Positions 25,002 through 33,168 of a stretch of 42,174 nucleotides of DNA are shown here, one piece after another. The DNA is from Campylobacteraceae bacterium. GTDB lineage: Bacteria; Campylobacterota; Campylobacteria; Campylobacterales; Sulfurovaceae. The stretch covers positions 1-42,174 of the forward strand of contig JAMOOP010000082.1 in NCBI GenBank assembly GCA_027065385.1. The letters run 5' to 3'. The translations under genes were made by a program, and so were the position numbers. The stretch's first letter is position 1, and each line of letters begins with the position of its first letter. The notes beneath the pieces are model-generated. The model was not told the DNA's origin. It did no database searches and saw nothing but the letters and a program-made list of their open reading frames with translations.

Positions 25002-25862
25002 ATGAGTGAACATTTTATTAGAGAGATAGAGATTAAAAATTTTAAATGTTTTAAAGATTTTAAAGCAGAGGGCTTTGGAAGAGTTAATCTTATTGGTGGA
25101 AAAAATAATGTTGGGAAGACGGCTTTTATGGAGGCTGTTTATATTACTAATTCTAAAAAAAATTTAAGAAATATTATTAGTACACGATATGTAGCAGATA
25201 TTCTATGGGATTTGTGGAGAGAAATTGGAAAAAAATTTATTAATAATTTTATAAAAGAAAAAATAGAAAGTTATGAAAAAATTAAACTAAAAACTAATAT
25301 AGATAATTTAAATATAAATATAGTATTTAAAAGTAGTAATAAAGCTACTAAAAATATATATGAGAATTTATATAGTTCAATTATTAAAAATGAGTTAGAG
25401 GATAGATTAGATAGCTATATAAAAGAGTTTGATGAAAATATTGAAAAATTTAGAATTATAAATAGTCAACCATATTGCAAAAAAAATGGAAAATTTTACA
25501 ATTTAAATGAGTTTGGAGATGGTTTAGGAAAATTTATCTATTTTATAATGCTTTTATTATCAGAAAAAGAGAGCATTATTTTATTAGATGAGATGGAAAA
25601 TGGAATACACTATACTCAATTAGATAGATTATGGGAAATAATTTTAACTATATCAAAAGAGCAAAATATACAAGTATTGGCAACAACCCATTCAAAAGAG
25701 TGTATAGAGTCTTATGCAAGAGTTGCTAAAAAGTTAGAAGATAGAGAGATAACATTTATAGAGATGTGTAAAAGAGAAGAAGATATAAAAGCATTTGTTT
25801 ATCCTTATGACTGGTTTATAGATGAAATAGAACAAGAACATGAGGTGCGTGGATGTCTTTAA
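25002..25862 (+). CDS. AAA family ATPase, OLD/SMC-like (AAA_15 type), compact
   Basis: The 286-residue protein opens IREIEIKNFKCFKDFKAEGF and has Walker A GGKNNVGKT (32-40), a signature-like GDGLGK (172-177), Walker B SIILLDEMENG (191-201) and the switch His in ATTHS (230). This is the ABC-ATPase head of OLD-family nucleases and of the ATPase halves of two-gene systems that pair with a TOPRIM protein. Only about 130 residues lie between Walker A and the signature, fewer than usual, so the coiled-coil/insertion part is reduced. It lies 15 bases after hisH with its own AAGGA site, and its end overlaps a short TOPRIM-like gene by 10 bases. It is strongly AT-rich and looks inserted into the his operon. 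A defence role is an inference. Confidence 0.82.
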   Translation: MSEHFIREIEIKNFKCFKDFKAEGFGRVNLIGGKNNVGKTAFMEAVYITNSKKNLRNIISTRYVADILWDLWREIGKKFINNFIKEKIESYEKIKLKTNIDNLNINIVFKSSNKATKNIYENLYSSIIKNELEDRLDSYIKEFDENIEKFRIINSQPYCKKNGKFYNLNEFGDGLGKFIYFIMLLLSEKESIILLDEMENGIHYTQLDRLWEIILTISKEQNIQVLATTHSKECIESYARVAKKLEDREITFIEMCKREEDIKAFVYPYDWFIDEIEQEHEVRGCL

Positions 25863-26086
25863 GAATTTTTGTTGAAGGAAATGATGATAAAAATTTTATA
25901 ATCAAACTTTTAAACGACCTCAAAAGAAATAGAGAGATATTAGATATAGAAAAACTAAAACTAAATAAAAAACCTATAGCAAATTTATATAGAGACTTAT
26001 ATCCCTATCCTCAATTTGATTTTAAAGATAAAAGGTTTCAACTACTAAAAGAAAAACTAAAAAACTTATTTAAGGAAAGAATATGA
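25853..26086 (+). CDS. Short TOPRIM-like protein (DUF3226-like), probably internally deleted
   Basis: The 77-residue product begins [20 protein letters not shown], matching the first beta strand and catalytic Glu (E8) of TOPRIM domains in OLD-like/DUF3226 proteins. The following 50 residues ([19 protein letters not shown] and so on) look like the C-terminal end of such a protein. The DxD motif needed for metal-dependent cleavage is absent, so the gene has probably lost its middle. It overlaps the ATPase by 10 bases, and its TGA overlaps the hisA start (ATGA), so it still couples translation to hisA. It may be a remnant kept for operon translation. Confidence 0.6.
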   Translation: MSLRIFVEGNDDKNFIIKLLNDLKRNREILDIEKLKLNKKPIANLYRDLYPYPQFDFKDKRFQLLKEKLKNLFKERI

Positions 26087-26793
26087 CAATATTACCAGCA
26101 ATAGACCTAAAAGATGGAAAAGCTGTAAGACTTAGTAAAGGACTTATGGATAGTGCTAAGATTTATAGCGACGAGCCATGGCAAGTGGCTAAAAGATTTG
26201 AAGAGCTTGGAAGTGAGTGGTTACATTTAGTAGATTTAAATGGAGCATTTGCAGGTGAGCCTAAAAATTTAGAGCAGATTAAAAAGATTAGAGAGAATTG
26301 TAATTTAAAATTAGAACTTGGTGGTGGAATTCGTGATGAAGAGACTATTAAGATGTATTTGAAACTTGGAATTGATAGATTGATTTTAGGTTCTATTGCT
26401 GTAAAAGACCCACAGTTTGTTAAAGATATGGCAAAAAAGTATCCAATAGTTGTAGGAATTGATGCTATTAATGGTATGGTAGCAGTTGAAGGTTGGGGTG
26501 AAGTTAGTGATATGAAAGCTACAGATTTGGCTAAAGAGTTTGCTAATGCTGGAGTTGAGGCTATAATTTGTACTGATGTTGGAAGAGATGGAATGTTAAG
26601 TGGAGTTAATATCGGTTTTACTTTAGATATAGCTAGGGCTAGTGGAGTAGAAACTATTGCTAGTGGTGGGCTTAAAGATATTGAGGACATTAAAAAGCTA
26701 ATAGATGCAGGAGCTGATGGTACTATTGTTGGTAAAGCATTTTATGAGGGAACTTTAGACCTTGAAGAGGCATTTAGATTAGTAAAAGGATAG
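26083..26793 (+). CDS. hisA: ProFAR isomerase HisA
   Basis: HisA carries out the Amadori rearrangement of ProFAR to PRFAR in histidine synthesis. The 236-residue TIM barrel has the family phosphate-binding and catalytic segments: [15 protein letters not shown] (Asp8), [16 protein letters not shown]-like and [13 protein letters not shown] (Asp around 130-170), and [12 protein letters not shown]. It begins within the stop of the TOPRIM-like gene (ATGA) with AAGGAA upstream. prmA starts 4 bases after its stop. Confidence 0.96.
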   Translation: MTILPAIDLKDGKAVRLSKGLMDSAKIYSDEPWQVAKRFEELGSEWLHLVDLNGAFAGEPKNLEQIKKIRENCNLKLELGGGIRDEETIKMYLKLGIDRLILGSIAVKDPQFVKDMAKKYPIVVGIDAINGMVAVEGWGEVSDMKATDLAKEFANAGVEAIICTDVGRDGMLSGVNIGFTLDIARASGVETIASGGLKDIEDIKKLIDAGADGTIVGKAFYEGTLDLEEAFRLVKG

Positions 26794-26797
26794 GATT

Positions 26798-27619
26798 ATG
26801 AAAGATAAATATTATGAATTAACCATAACTTTAAAAAAAGAGGATTTTGTAGAGTTTATTGCTGATTTTATTGCAAATATTGCAGGTGATGGGTTAGAAA
26901 TAGAACGAGATAAAATTATTATAAGAAGTGAAAATAGTGTAGAGTATATTAAAGATGCAGTAAACTCTTTAATAGGAACTTTGGGCAATAGTATAGATAT
27001 AGAGTATAAAATAGAACAAAAAGATAATGAAGATTGGATACTAAACTATCAAAATTCTGTAGAACCTATAGAAGTTGGAAAATTTTATATATATCCAAGT
27101 TGGTATGAGAAAAAAGAGGGTAAAATAAATATTAAATTAGACCCAGCGTTAGCTTTTGGTTCAGGTCATCATGCAACAACTTTTAGCTGTTTAGAGGCTA
27201 TTGAAGAGTTTGTAAAAGAAGATGATAGAGTTTTAGATGTTGGGTGTGGAAGTGGAATTTTAGGTTTAGCTTGTAAAAAAATAGGTGCTAAAATAGACCT
27301 TTGCGATACCGACCCAATATCTGTTGATAGTTGTGAGAAAAACTTTGCACTAAATGGAGCAGAGTATAATGAACTTTGGGAAGGTTCTGCAAATATGGCA
27401 AAAGGTAAGTATGATGTGGTAATTGCTAATATTATTGCTGATGTGCTTAAATTTATAGATAATGACCTAAAAAAAGTTTTAAAAAGAGGTGGTATATTAA
27501 TGCTTTCAGGTATTTTAGATACAAAAGAGAAATCAGTAACAGAAGTATATAGCAACTTAGAGTTACTAAAAAGAAAACAGAAAGATGAGTGGATAACACT
27601 TATCTATAAAAAAGTATAA
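26798..27619 (+). CDS. prmA: Ribosomal protein L11 methyltransferase PrmA
   Basis: PrmA trimethylates L11 using S-adenosylmethionine. The 273-residue protein has a small N-terminal substrate domain and the class I methyltransferase core: [36 protein letters not shown] (SAM loop), [13 protein letters not shown] and [11 protein letters not shown] (NxxA/L motif IV-like). It sits 4 bases after hisA and 18 before ftsH in one operon. A conserved order hisA-prmA-ftsH is common in Campylobacterota. Confidence 0.93.
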   Translation: MKDKYYELTITLKKEDFVEFIADFIANIAGDGLEIERDKIIIRSENSVEYIKDAVNSLIGTLGNSIDIEYKIEQKDNEDWILNYQNSVEPIEVGKFYIYPSWYEKKEGKINIKLDPALAFGSGHHATTFSCLEAIEEFVKEDDRVLDVGCGSGILGLACKKIGAKIDLCDTDPISVDSCEKNFALNGAEYNELWEGSANMAKGKYDVVIANIIADVLKFIDNDLKKVLKRGGILMLSGILDTKEKSVTEVYSNLELLKRKQKDEWITLIYKKV

Positions 27620-27637
27620 GGAAAATAGAAGAACAAA

Positions 27638-29566
27638 ATGAATAATCAAAACGACAATAGAGATAACAACAACAATAACAATAATAACTTTTTTAATGAC
27701 AATCCACTACTAGCATTTGCCATTTTTTCAGTAGTTATTATTATTCTTTTTAAATCATTTATAGGTGAAGGAGAGAATGGATTTAGTGATTTAATGGGTA
27801 ATCCTCAAATTAAACAGACTAAACATGTAAAATACTCCGATATAAAACAGTATATTAAAGAGGATAAAGTAAGCTCTGTAAAAATCACAAGTAGTACTAT
27901 AGAGGCAGTTGATAAAAGTGGAACTATTAAATTTGTAGCTGGAAATGTTCCTGCATTTGATGAGAAGCTTATTCCACTATTAGAAGAGAAAAATATACCT
28001 TATGAGGGGCGTATTGGAGATGGGATAGTCTCTCAACTTATTAGTATGCTTCTTCCTATATTTATCTTTTTTGGTATTTGGTTATTTATTGCTAAGAAAA
28101 TGAGTAAAGGTATGGGTGGTATTTTAGGTGCTGGGAAATCAGATAAACTTATTAATTCAGAGAGACCTGATGTAAAATTTGATGATGTTCAAGGTGTTCA
28201 AGAGGCAAAAGATGAGGTAGTTGAAATTGTGGACTTCCTTAAATATCCTGAAAGATATATTGAACTAGGGGCTAAAATCCCTAAAGGACTTCTTTTAGTA
28301 GGCCCTCCAGGTACAGGTAAGACACTTTTAGCAAAAGCTGTAGCAGGTGAGGCAGAAGTTCCATTCTTTTCTGTGAGTGGTTCAGGTTTTATTGAGATGT
28401 TTGTAGGGGTTGGTGCTAGTCGTGTTAGAGACCTATTTGAACAGGCTAAAAGAAATGCTCCATCTATTATATTTATTGATGAGATTGATGCTATTGGAAA
28501 AAGTCGTGCTAGTGGTGGACAGATGGGTGGAAATGATGAGAGAGAACAGACTCTAAATCAACTCTTAGCTGAAATGGACGGATTTGGAACAGATACACCA
28601 GTAATTGTCCTTGCAGCAACCAATAGACCCGAAACCCTTGATGCTGCACTTATGAGAGCTGGGCGATTTGATAGACAAGTTTTAGTTGATAAACCAGATT
28701 TTGCAGGACGACTTGCTATTTTAAAAGTACACTCAAAAGATGTAAAGTTAGATGAGAGTGTCGATTTAGAAATAGTAGCAAAACAGACAGCAGGACTTGC
28801 AGGAGCAGATTTAGCCAATATTATTAATGAGTCAGCACTTTTAGCAGGACGAGCTAATAAAAAGACCATTGAACAAGATGATTTATTAGAAGCTATTGAA
28901 AGAGCATTTGTTGGACTTGAAAAGAAAAACAGAAAAGTATCTGATGTAGAGAAAAGAATAGTAGCATATCATGAGAGTGGACATGCACTTATGGCTGAAC
29001 TTACCGAAGGTGCTAGAAGAGTTACTAAAGTATCTATTATTCCAAGAGGATTAGGGGCATTAGGATACACCTTACATCTTCCAGATGATGAAGATAGATT
29101 TTTAAAACAGAAACATGAACTTTTAGCTGAAATAGATGTACTTTTAGGTGGAAGAGCTGCTGAAGAGGTATTTTTAGGTGAAATTAGTACAGGTGCAGGA
29201 AATGACTTAGATAGAGCAACAGCTATTTTAAAAGATATGATTTCAGTTTACGGAATGAGTGATGTAGCTGGATTAATGGTATTATCAAGAACTCAAAGCT
29301 CATTTTTAGGTGGTGGAATGGTATCTAATGACTATAGTGAAAAGATGGCAGAGGCTATCGATGAACATATCAAAAAAACACTAAATGAGAGATACAGTTT
29401 TGTTAAAGATACTCTAAAAGAGTATGATGGAGCTATTGAAGAGATGAGTGCTGTTTTACTTGATGTTGAAGTTATAGAGGGTTCAAAGGTTCAAGAGATT
29501 ATTGTAGCTTATGAAGAGAAAAATGATATGAAATCAAGAATGGTTCATATTAAAAGAGATGAGTAG
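27638..29566 (+). CDS. ftsH: ATP-dependent zinc metalloprotease FtsH
   Basis: FtsH degrades unneeded membrane and cytosolic proteins. The 642 residues hold two membrane spans (about 24-43 and 129-149), the AAA+ module with Walker A GPPGTGKT, Walker B IIFIDEID and [18 protein letters not shown] (second region of homology), and the zinc motif HESGH at 445-449. The N-terminal tail is unusually rich in Asn and Asp ([19 protein letters not shown]), encoded by AAC/AAT repeats. Otherwise the length is normal. It follows prmA by 18 bases, and a small acidic protein gene follows behind its own promoter-like box. Confidence 0.97.
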   Translation: MNNQNDNRDNNNNNNNNFFNDNPLLAFAIFSVVIIILFKSFIGEGENGFSDLMGNPQIKQTKHVKYSDIKQYIKEDKVSSVKITSSTIEAVDKSGTIKFVAGNVPAFDEKLIPLLEEKNIPYEGRIGDGIVSQLISMLLPIFIFFGIWLFIAKKMSKGMGGILGAGKSDKLINSERPDVKFDDVQGVQEAKDEVVEIVDFLKYPERYIELGAKIPKGLLLVGPPGTGKTLLAKAVAGEAEVPFFSVSGSGFIEMFVGVGASRVRDLFEQAKRNAPSIIFIDEIDAIGKSRASGGQMGGNDEREQTLNQLLAEMDGFGTDTPVIVLAATNRPETLDAALMRAGRFDRQVLVDKPDFAGRLAILKVHSKDVKLDESVDLEIVAKQTAGLAGADLANIINESALLAGRANKKTIEQDDLLEAIERAFVGLEKKNRKVSDVEKRIVAYHESGHALMAELTEGARRVTKVSIIPRGLGALGYTLHLPDDEDRFLKQKHELLAEIDVLLGGRAAEEVFLGEISTGAGNDLDRATAILKDMISVYGMSDVAGLMVLSRTQSSFLGGGMVSNDYSEKMAEAIDEHIKKTLNERYSFVKDTLKEYDGAIEEMSAVLLDVEVIEGSKVQEIIVAYEEKNDMKSRMVHIKRDE

Positions 29567-29631
29567 ATCTATTTACAAAAAGAGCTAAAAGTAAAAGTAG
29601 ATATTTTAAAGGAAAAATTAATGAAGTTGGA

Positions 29632-29637
29632 TATAAT
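29632..29637 (+). promoter_or_regulatory. Candidate -10 box (TATAAT) behind ftsH
   Basis: TATAAT at 29632-29637 lies 22 bases before the TTG at 29659, which would give a leader of about 15 bases for the small acidic protein. Confidence 0.35.
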
Positions 29638-29658
29638 TAGTAGAAAATAGGACTCACA

Positions 29659-29916
29659 TTGAATACAAAAGAAAAACTAAAAAATCTACTAACAGTAGAG
29701 ATTATTCCAGACTTAGAAGAGGCTATTGATGAGATGTTTTCTATGATAGAAAAAGCTAAAATGGCTTCTATTGCAGATAAAGAGGAACTTAAAGACCTTC
29801 AAGAGATGCACAGTGAATGTAAAGATATAGTTAAAGAGTTAGATGCAGATGAAATGGCTGAAGATGAAGCTGAAGAGATTTTAAAAGAGTTAATGGATGC
29901 TAAAACTTTAGAGTAA
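29659..29916 (+). CDS. Small acidic helical protein of unknown function (85 aa)
   Basis: The 85-residue protein starts at a TTG preceded by TAGGA. It is acidic and almost wholly helical: MNTKEKLKNLLTVEIIPDLE, then repeated AIDEMFSMIEKAK, EELKDLQEMHSECKDIVKEL and DEMAEDEAEEILKELMDAKT segments. There is one Cys. No membrane segment. I do not recognise the family. It lies downstream of ftsH and its stop codon is within a perfect terminator hairpin, so it is the last gene of this transcript. A regulator or adaptor role is possible but unsupported. Confidence 0.65.
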   Translation: MNTKEKLKNLLTVEIIPDLEEAIDEMFSMIEKAKMASIADKEELKDLQEMHSECKDIVKELDADEMAEDEAEEILKELMDAKTLE

Positions 29917-29933
29917 AATACTCTAAAGTTTTA
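29901..29933 (+). terminator. Perfect 15-bp terminator hairpin over the stop codon
   Basis: TAAAACTTTAGAGTA (29901-29915) pairs perfectly with TACTCTAAAGTTTTA (29919-29933) around AAA. The stem includes the TAA of the small acidic protein (29914-29916). The right arm ends in a T-run. As the stem is symmetric it could also stop transcription of the opposite-strand small gene at 29943. Confidence 0.75.
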
Positions 29934-29942
29934 AAATAAGAT

Positions 29943-30095
29943 TTACATCTTAGATAAGTATAAAAGTCCAAAGATAATTACAGTTAATAGTAATCCTGTT
30001 TTAAAAAAACTTTTTATAGCTAAATCCTCTTTCAAATCGTGATTAAAATAATCACCTTCTATTAGTCTAATCTTATTTTTGTATGAAACTGACAA
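29943..30095 (-). CDS. Small membrane peptide (50 aa), TTG start
   Basis: Minus-strand frame from TTG 30095 to TAA at 29945-29943. An AGGGGA ends 6 bases before the TTG. The product starts MSVSYKNKIRLIEGDYFNHD, has a charged stretch, then a hydrophobic helix GLLLTVIIFGLLYLSKM at the C-terminus, so it is a tail-anchored single-span peptide. It fills most of the otherwise empty 308-base gap between the acidic protein and the BFD gene; the remaining 130 bases hold nothing I can name. Family unknown. Confidence 0.5.
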   Translation of the reverse strand: MSVSYKNKIRLIEGDYFNHDLKEDLAIKSFFKTGLLLTVIIFGLLYLSKM

Positions 30096-30224
30096 TTGAA
30101 TTCCCCTATAGTTTTATTATAAACAAAATATTACCCAAAATATGCTTTTATTCTGAGTTTTAAATAAAAATAATAATTTAATTGTCTCCAAAGTGATACC
30201 AAATGATACATTCTTTAATAAAAT

Positions 30225-30458
30225 CTAACCATTTTGTCTATTAAAGTGTTCTAAAATTGTAGTAAGATGTAAAGACCTATCCTTATCTTCGTCCATCTCT
30301 TTAGATTGACATAGCTTACAAGCAGTTCCTGCATCAGTATCGTACATAAGAGTTTCTAAAGTATTATTTCCAGCTTTAATTGAGTCAATTATCTCACCTA
30401 AAGTCACATCAAAACACTCACATACTATATAATCTAGTCCAAAATCTTCAATATTCAT
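30225..30458 (-). CDS. BFD-like [2Fe-2S]-binding protein
   Basis: The 77-residue protein has the BFD [2Fe-2S] fold with four Cys: CEC (C13, C15) and CKLC (C47, C50), separated by TLGEIIDSIKAGNNTLETLM. That is the spacing of bacterioferritin-associated ferredoxin and of the BFD domains of nitrite reductases and NifU. The C-terminus is a short charged tail ending NRQNG. In E. coli Bfd frees iron from bacterioferritin; here no bacterioferritin is adjacent. It is transcribed away from dapE. Confidence 0.85.
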   Translation of the reverse strand: MNIEDFGLDYIVCECFDVTLGEIIDSIKAGNNTLETLMYDTDAGTACKLCQSKEMDEDKDRSLHLTTILEHFNRQNG

Positions 30459-30539
30459 AACTATTCCTAATTTTTAATTAAAATAAAATGTAATTTAACA
30501 TATTTTACATTAATAGTAGTTAATTTAATCTATCAAAGA

Positions 30540-30545
30540 TATAAT
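30540..30545 (+). promoter_or_regulatory. Candidate -10 box (TATAAT) for dapE
   Basis: TATAAT at 30540-30545 lies 25 bases before the ATG of dapE, within the divergent gap with the BFD gene. Confidence 0.5.
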
Positions 30546-30570
30546 ATCGCATTTACAAAAGGTATATATT

Positions 30571-31677
30571 ATGGAAAAAAGATTAGATGTTATTGACCTC
30601 TTTTTAAAACTACTTAGTGCAAAATCTATTACTCCTAATGATGGTGGACTTTTAAGTTATATAGAAGATTATCTATCAGATTTTGAAGCTACTTGGATTA
30701 ATGAGGGTGGAGTTAAAAACCTATTTTTAACTAAAAAATTTTCAGAGGGCAAACATTTCTGTTTTGCAGGACATGTAGATGTAGTTCCAGCTGGTGATAA
30801 TTGGGACACTAATCCATTTGTGCCTATGATAAAAGATGGATATATTTATGCTAGAGGTACGCAAGATATGAAAAGTGGTGTGGCATCTTTTGTTCAAGCG
30901 TGTAGAGATGTAAAAGAGTTTAATGGAAGATTATCTCTACTTTTAACTTCTGATGAAGAGGGAGATGGAACTTACGGTACCCAGATAGTATTACAATATT
31001 TACAAGATATAGATTTACTACCTGATTATTGTGTTATTGCTGAACCTACTTGTGAAGAGGTGTTTGGAGATACTATAAAGATTGGACGAAGAGGTTCTAT
31101 TAATGGGTATTTAAAACTGAAAGGTTCACAAGGTCATGCAGCATATCCTGAAAAATCTGTTAATCCTGTTCATGATATAGCATCTATTTTAGGATATATA
31201 GCAGGACACGATTTAGATAATGGAGATGAAGATTTTGCTCCTAGTAAATTAGTAATTACTGATATAAGGGCAGGTATGGAGGTTACTAATGTGACTCCTC
31301 ATGAACTTAATATGATGTTTAATGTCCGAAATTCAACTAAAACTACTAAAGAGAGTGTAGAAGAGTATATGCACAAAGTGTTTGAAGGGTTAGATTATGA
31401 CCTTATTTTACAACAAGGCTCGTTTCCATTTGTAACAGACCATAACTCTTTAATTGTTAATAGATTAAGAGAGACTATAGAAGAGGTAACAGGAGTTAAA
31501 ACTAAACTTTCAACGGCAGGAGGTACTAGTGACGGGCGACATATAGCACCTTATGGTATAGATGTTGTGGAGTTTGGTGTCATAAATGATAGAATTCATG
31601 GTATAAATGAACGAACAACTATTAAAGAAGTGGAGACTCTTTATAAAGTTTTTGTTAAGATGTTAGAAAGATTGTAA
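30571..31677 (+). CDS. dapE: Succinyl-diaminopimelate desuccinylase DapE
   Basis: DapE hydrolyses N-succinyl-diaminopimelate in lysine and peptidoglycan synthesis. The 368-residue M20 metallopeptidase-fold enzyme has CFAGHVDVVPAGDNW (metal His and Asp), YARGTQDMKSGVASF (bridging Asp), TSDEEGDGTYGT (Glu pair) and a C-terminal STAGGTSDGRHIAPYG. It is full length. A small coiled-coil gene and a histidine kinase follow on the same strand with short gaps, probably one transcript. Confidence 0.96.
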   Translation: MEKRLDVIDLFLKLLSAKSITPNDGGLLSYIEDYLSDFEATWINEGGVKNLFLTKKFSEGKHFCFAGHVDVVPAGDNWDTNPFVPMIKDGYIYARGTQDMKSGVASFVQACRDVKEFNGRLSLLLTSDEEGDGTYGTQIVLQYLQDIDLLPDYCVIAEPTCEEVFGDTIKIGRRGSINGYLKLKGSQGHAAYPEKSVNPVHDIASILGYIAGHDLDNGDEDFAPSKLVITDIRAGMEVTNVTPHELNMMFNVRNSTKTTKESVEEYMHKVFEGLDYDLILQQGSFPFVTDHNSLIVNRLRETIEEVTGVKTKLSTAGGTSDGRHIAPYGIDVVEFGVINDRIHGINERTTIKEVETLYKVFVKMLERL

Positions 31678-31688
31678 AAGGATACTAG

Positions 31689-31898
31689 ATGACTAAAGAG
31701 ATTAAAAAAGAAGATAAAGCTGTTATCGAGTTAAAACAGAAGATTGAAAAACTATTAGAGACTTACCATGCAAGAAAAGAGGAGCTTCAATGGGCTGATG
31801 ATGATTGGGAAGTTGGTGAAATTCAAGAAGATTTAGATGGATACGCAAGAGAGATTAAAAAACTCAAAGCAAAAATAAAAGAGTATAAACAAACATAA
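31689..31898 (+). CDS. Small coiled-coil protein of unknown function (69 aa)
   Basis: The 69-residue product is highly charged and helical: MTKEIKKEDKAVIELKQKIE, KLLETYHARKEELQ, then WADDDWEVGEIQEDLDGYAREIKKL. No Cys and no membrane segment. It lies 11 bases after dapE and 20 before a histidine kinase gene. An antiparallel coiled coil is likely. I recognise no function; its conserved-looking acidic WADDDWE patch could be a binding site. Confidence 0.7.
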   Translation: MTKEIKKEDKAVIELKQKIEKLLETYHARKEELQWADDDWEVGEIQEDLDGYAREIKKLKAKIKEYKQT

Positions 31899-31918
31899 TA
31901 TAAATTTAGCAACTAATA

Positions 31919-32935
31919 ATGATATATGAAAGACCATCATTAACACAATATATTACTGCTAGACTTGTTACAATATCTATTTTTGTAACTATTATATACT
32001 CATTAACTATTACTGCTGTTCCTATTGAATACCAAACTAATTGGTTTCATATTGGACTTTTTATTTTATCTCTGCTTTTAATTCTATTTTCAGTACATAT
32101 TGGTGCTAAAAAAGTTAAAAGAGAGTTAAAGATAGTAGAAAATTATCTCTCTGGTGTTAATAACTTTAGTAATCCAGAGGCACAATTTTTTACTTATGAA
32201 TTTGAACAGATTAATCGTAAACTTATTCAAATTTTAAAAAAAGTAAAAAGAAATAATAGTAAAAAAAGAAAATATACAGCAAAAATCAAACTAAAAAATA
32301 GACAACGCTCCGATATGCTATCAGCCATAGCTCATGAGTTTAGAAATCCAATCTCATCTATTATGGGATATGCTCAAACTATTAATGATGACGATGATAT
32401 TCCACCAACTTTACGAAAAAAATTCTTAACTAAAATATATAATAATGGTGAAAAGGTTGAAGAGCTTTTAAGCCGACTTCTTCTTTGGAATAAGTTTGAA
32501 AGTGGTGAGCAGAGATTACATATAAGTAGATTTAATATACAACCTCTTATAAGTGATATAGCCTCAAATTTAGAAGATAGATATAAAAATAGAGTAGTCT
32601 TAGTTGATAAAAGAAGCTTAATTATTAAAGCAGATAGAGCATTAATTGAGATAGTAATTAAAAATCTTATTGAGAATGGACTAAAATACTCTAAAGATGA
32701 GGTAAAAGTAAAAATAGATAGAAATAAAATATCTATTATTGATAGAGGGGTAGGAATATCACCTGAAAATATAGATAAAGTTACAAAAAAATTCTTTCGT
32801 ACAGAAGAGCATAGTTGGGATAACTCTATGGGTTTAGGATTAGCTATAGTTAAGCAGATACTTAAACTTCATAATAGCTCATTACATATAAAAAGCCAAG
32901 AACATAACGGCTCTACATTCTTTTTCTCCATTTAA
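31919..32935 (+). CDS. Sensor histidine kinase without adjacent response regulator
   Basis: The 338-residue kinase has two membrane spans (about 13-33 and 43-62) with only about 10 residues between them, so there is no real periplasmic sensor. A HAMP-like linker and basic helix follow, then HisKA with AIAHEFRNPISSI (phospho-His H139) and HATPase with IKNLIENGLKYS (N box), DRGVGISPEN (G1) and MGLGLAIVKQIL (G2). The kinase probably senses a membrane or cytoplasmic signal. No regulator gene lies beside it; the next gene, 233 bases on, is a ferredoxin of a molybdoenzyme operon that it might control, which is only inference from proximity. Confidence 0.88.
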   Translation: MIYERPSLTQYITARLVTISIFVTIIYSLTITAVPIEYQTNWFHIGLFILSLLLILFSVHIGAKKVKRELKIVENYLSGVNNFSNPEAQFFTYEFEQINRKLIQILKKVKRNNSKKRKYTAKIKLKNRQRSDMLSAIAHEFRNPISSIMGYAQTINDDDDIPPTLRKKFLTKIYNNGEKVEELLSRLLLWNKFESGEQRLHISRFNIQPLISDIASNLEDRYKNRVVLVDKRSLIIKADRALIEIVIKNLIENGLKYSKDEVKVKIDRNKISIIDRGVGISPENIDKVTKKFFRTEEHSWDNSMGLGLAIVKQILKLHNSSLHIKSQEHNGSTFFFSI

Positions 32936-33083
32936 TATAAATCTTTTTTACTATTATTATTTATTATATTTCTCAATAGCTTTTAACAAAAAAAAAGTGA
33001 GAATAATTGTTATCTTTTTTATATTAAACATAATAATCCTATCCCTTTTCATTGTCTTTTATTATAAAAAGTGCTAGTATAGT

Positions 33084-33099
33084 ATCTATTAGTATAGAT
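33084..33099. promoter_or_regulatory. Inverted/direct repeat upstream of the molybdoenzyme operon
   Basis: ATCTAT (33084-33089), TAGT, ATAGAT (33094-33099) is a perfect 6-bp inverted repeat. It overlaps two direct copies of TAGTATAG at 33075-33082 and 33090-33097, 15 bases apart. It lies 70 bases before the ferredoxin gene start, close to a TATAAA. It could bind a dimeric regulator, but AT-rich repeats also occur by chance. Confidence 0.3.
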
Positions 33100-33168
33100 T
33101 ATTTTACTATATAAAATATTTTTAACTTATAGTAATAATAATTATAAACTAAATTAATAGGAGGAAAC

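Noticed and set aside
26163-26690. Long minus-strand frame opposite hisA (175 codons)
   Set aside because: It is a Ser/Pro-rich shadow of the hisA codon pattern without a ribosome site or recognisable motif.
29621-29650. Nine-codon mini-ORF MKLDIISRK behind ftsH as a leader peptide
   Set aside because: It overlaps the TATAAT box proposed for the next gene and has no regulatory codon pattern; chance is likely in AT-rich DNA.
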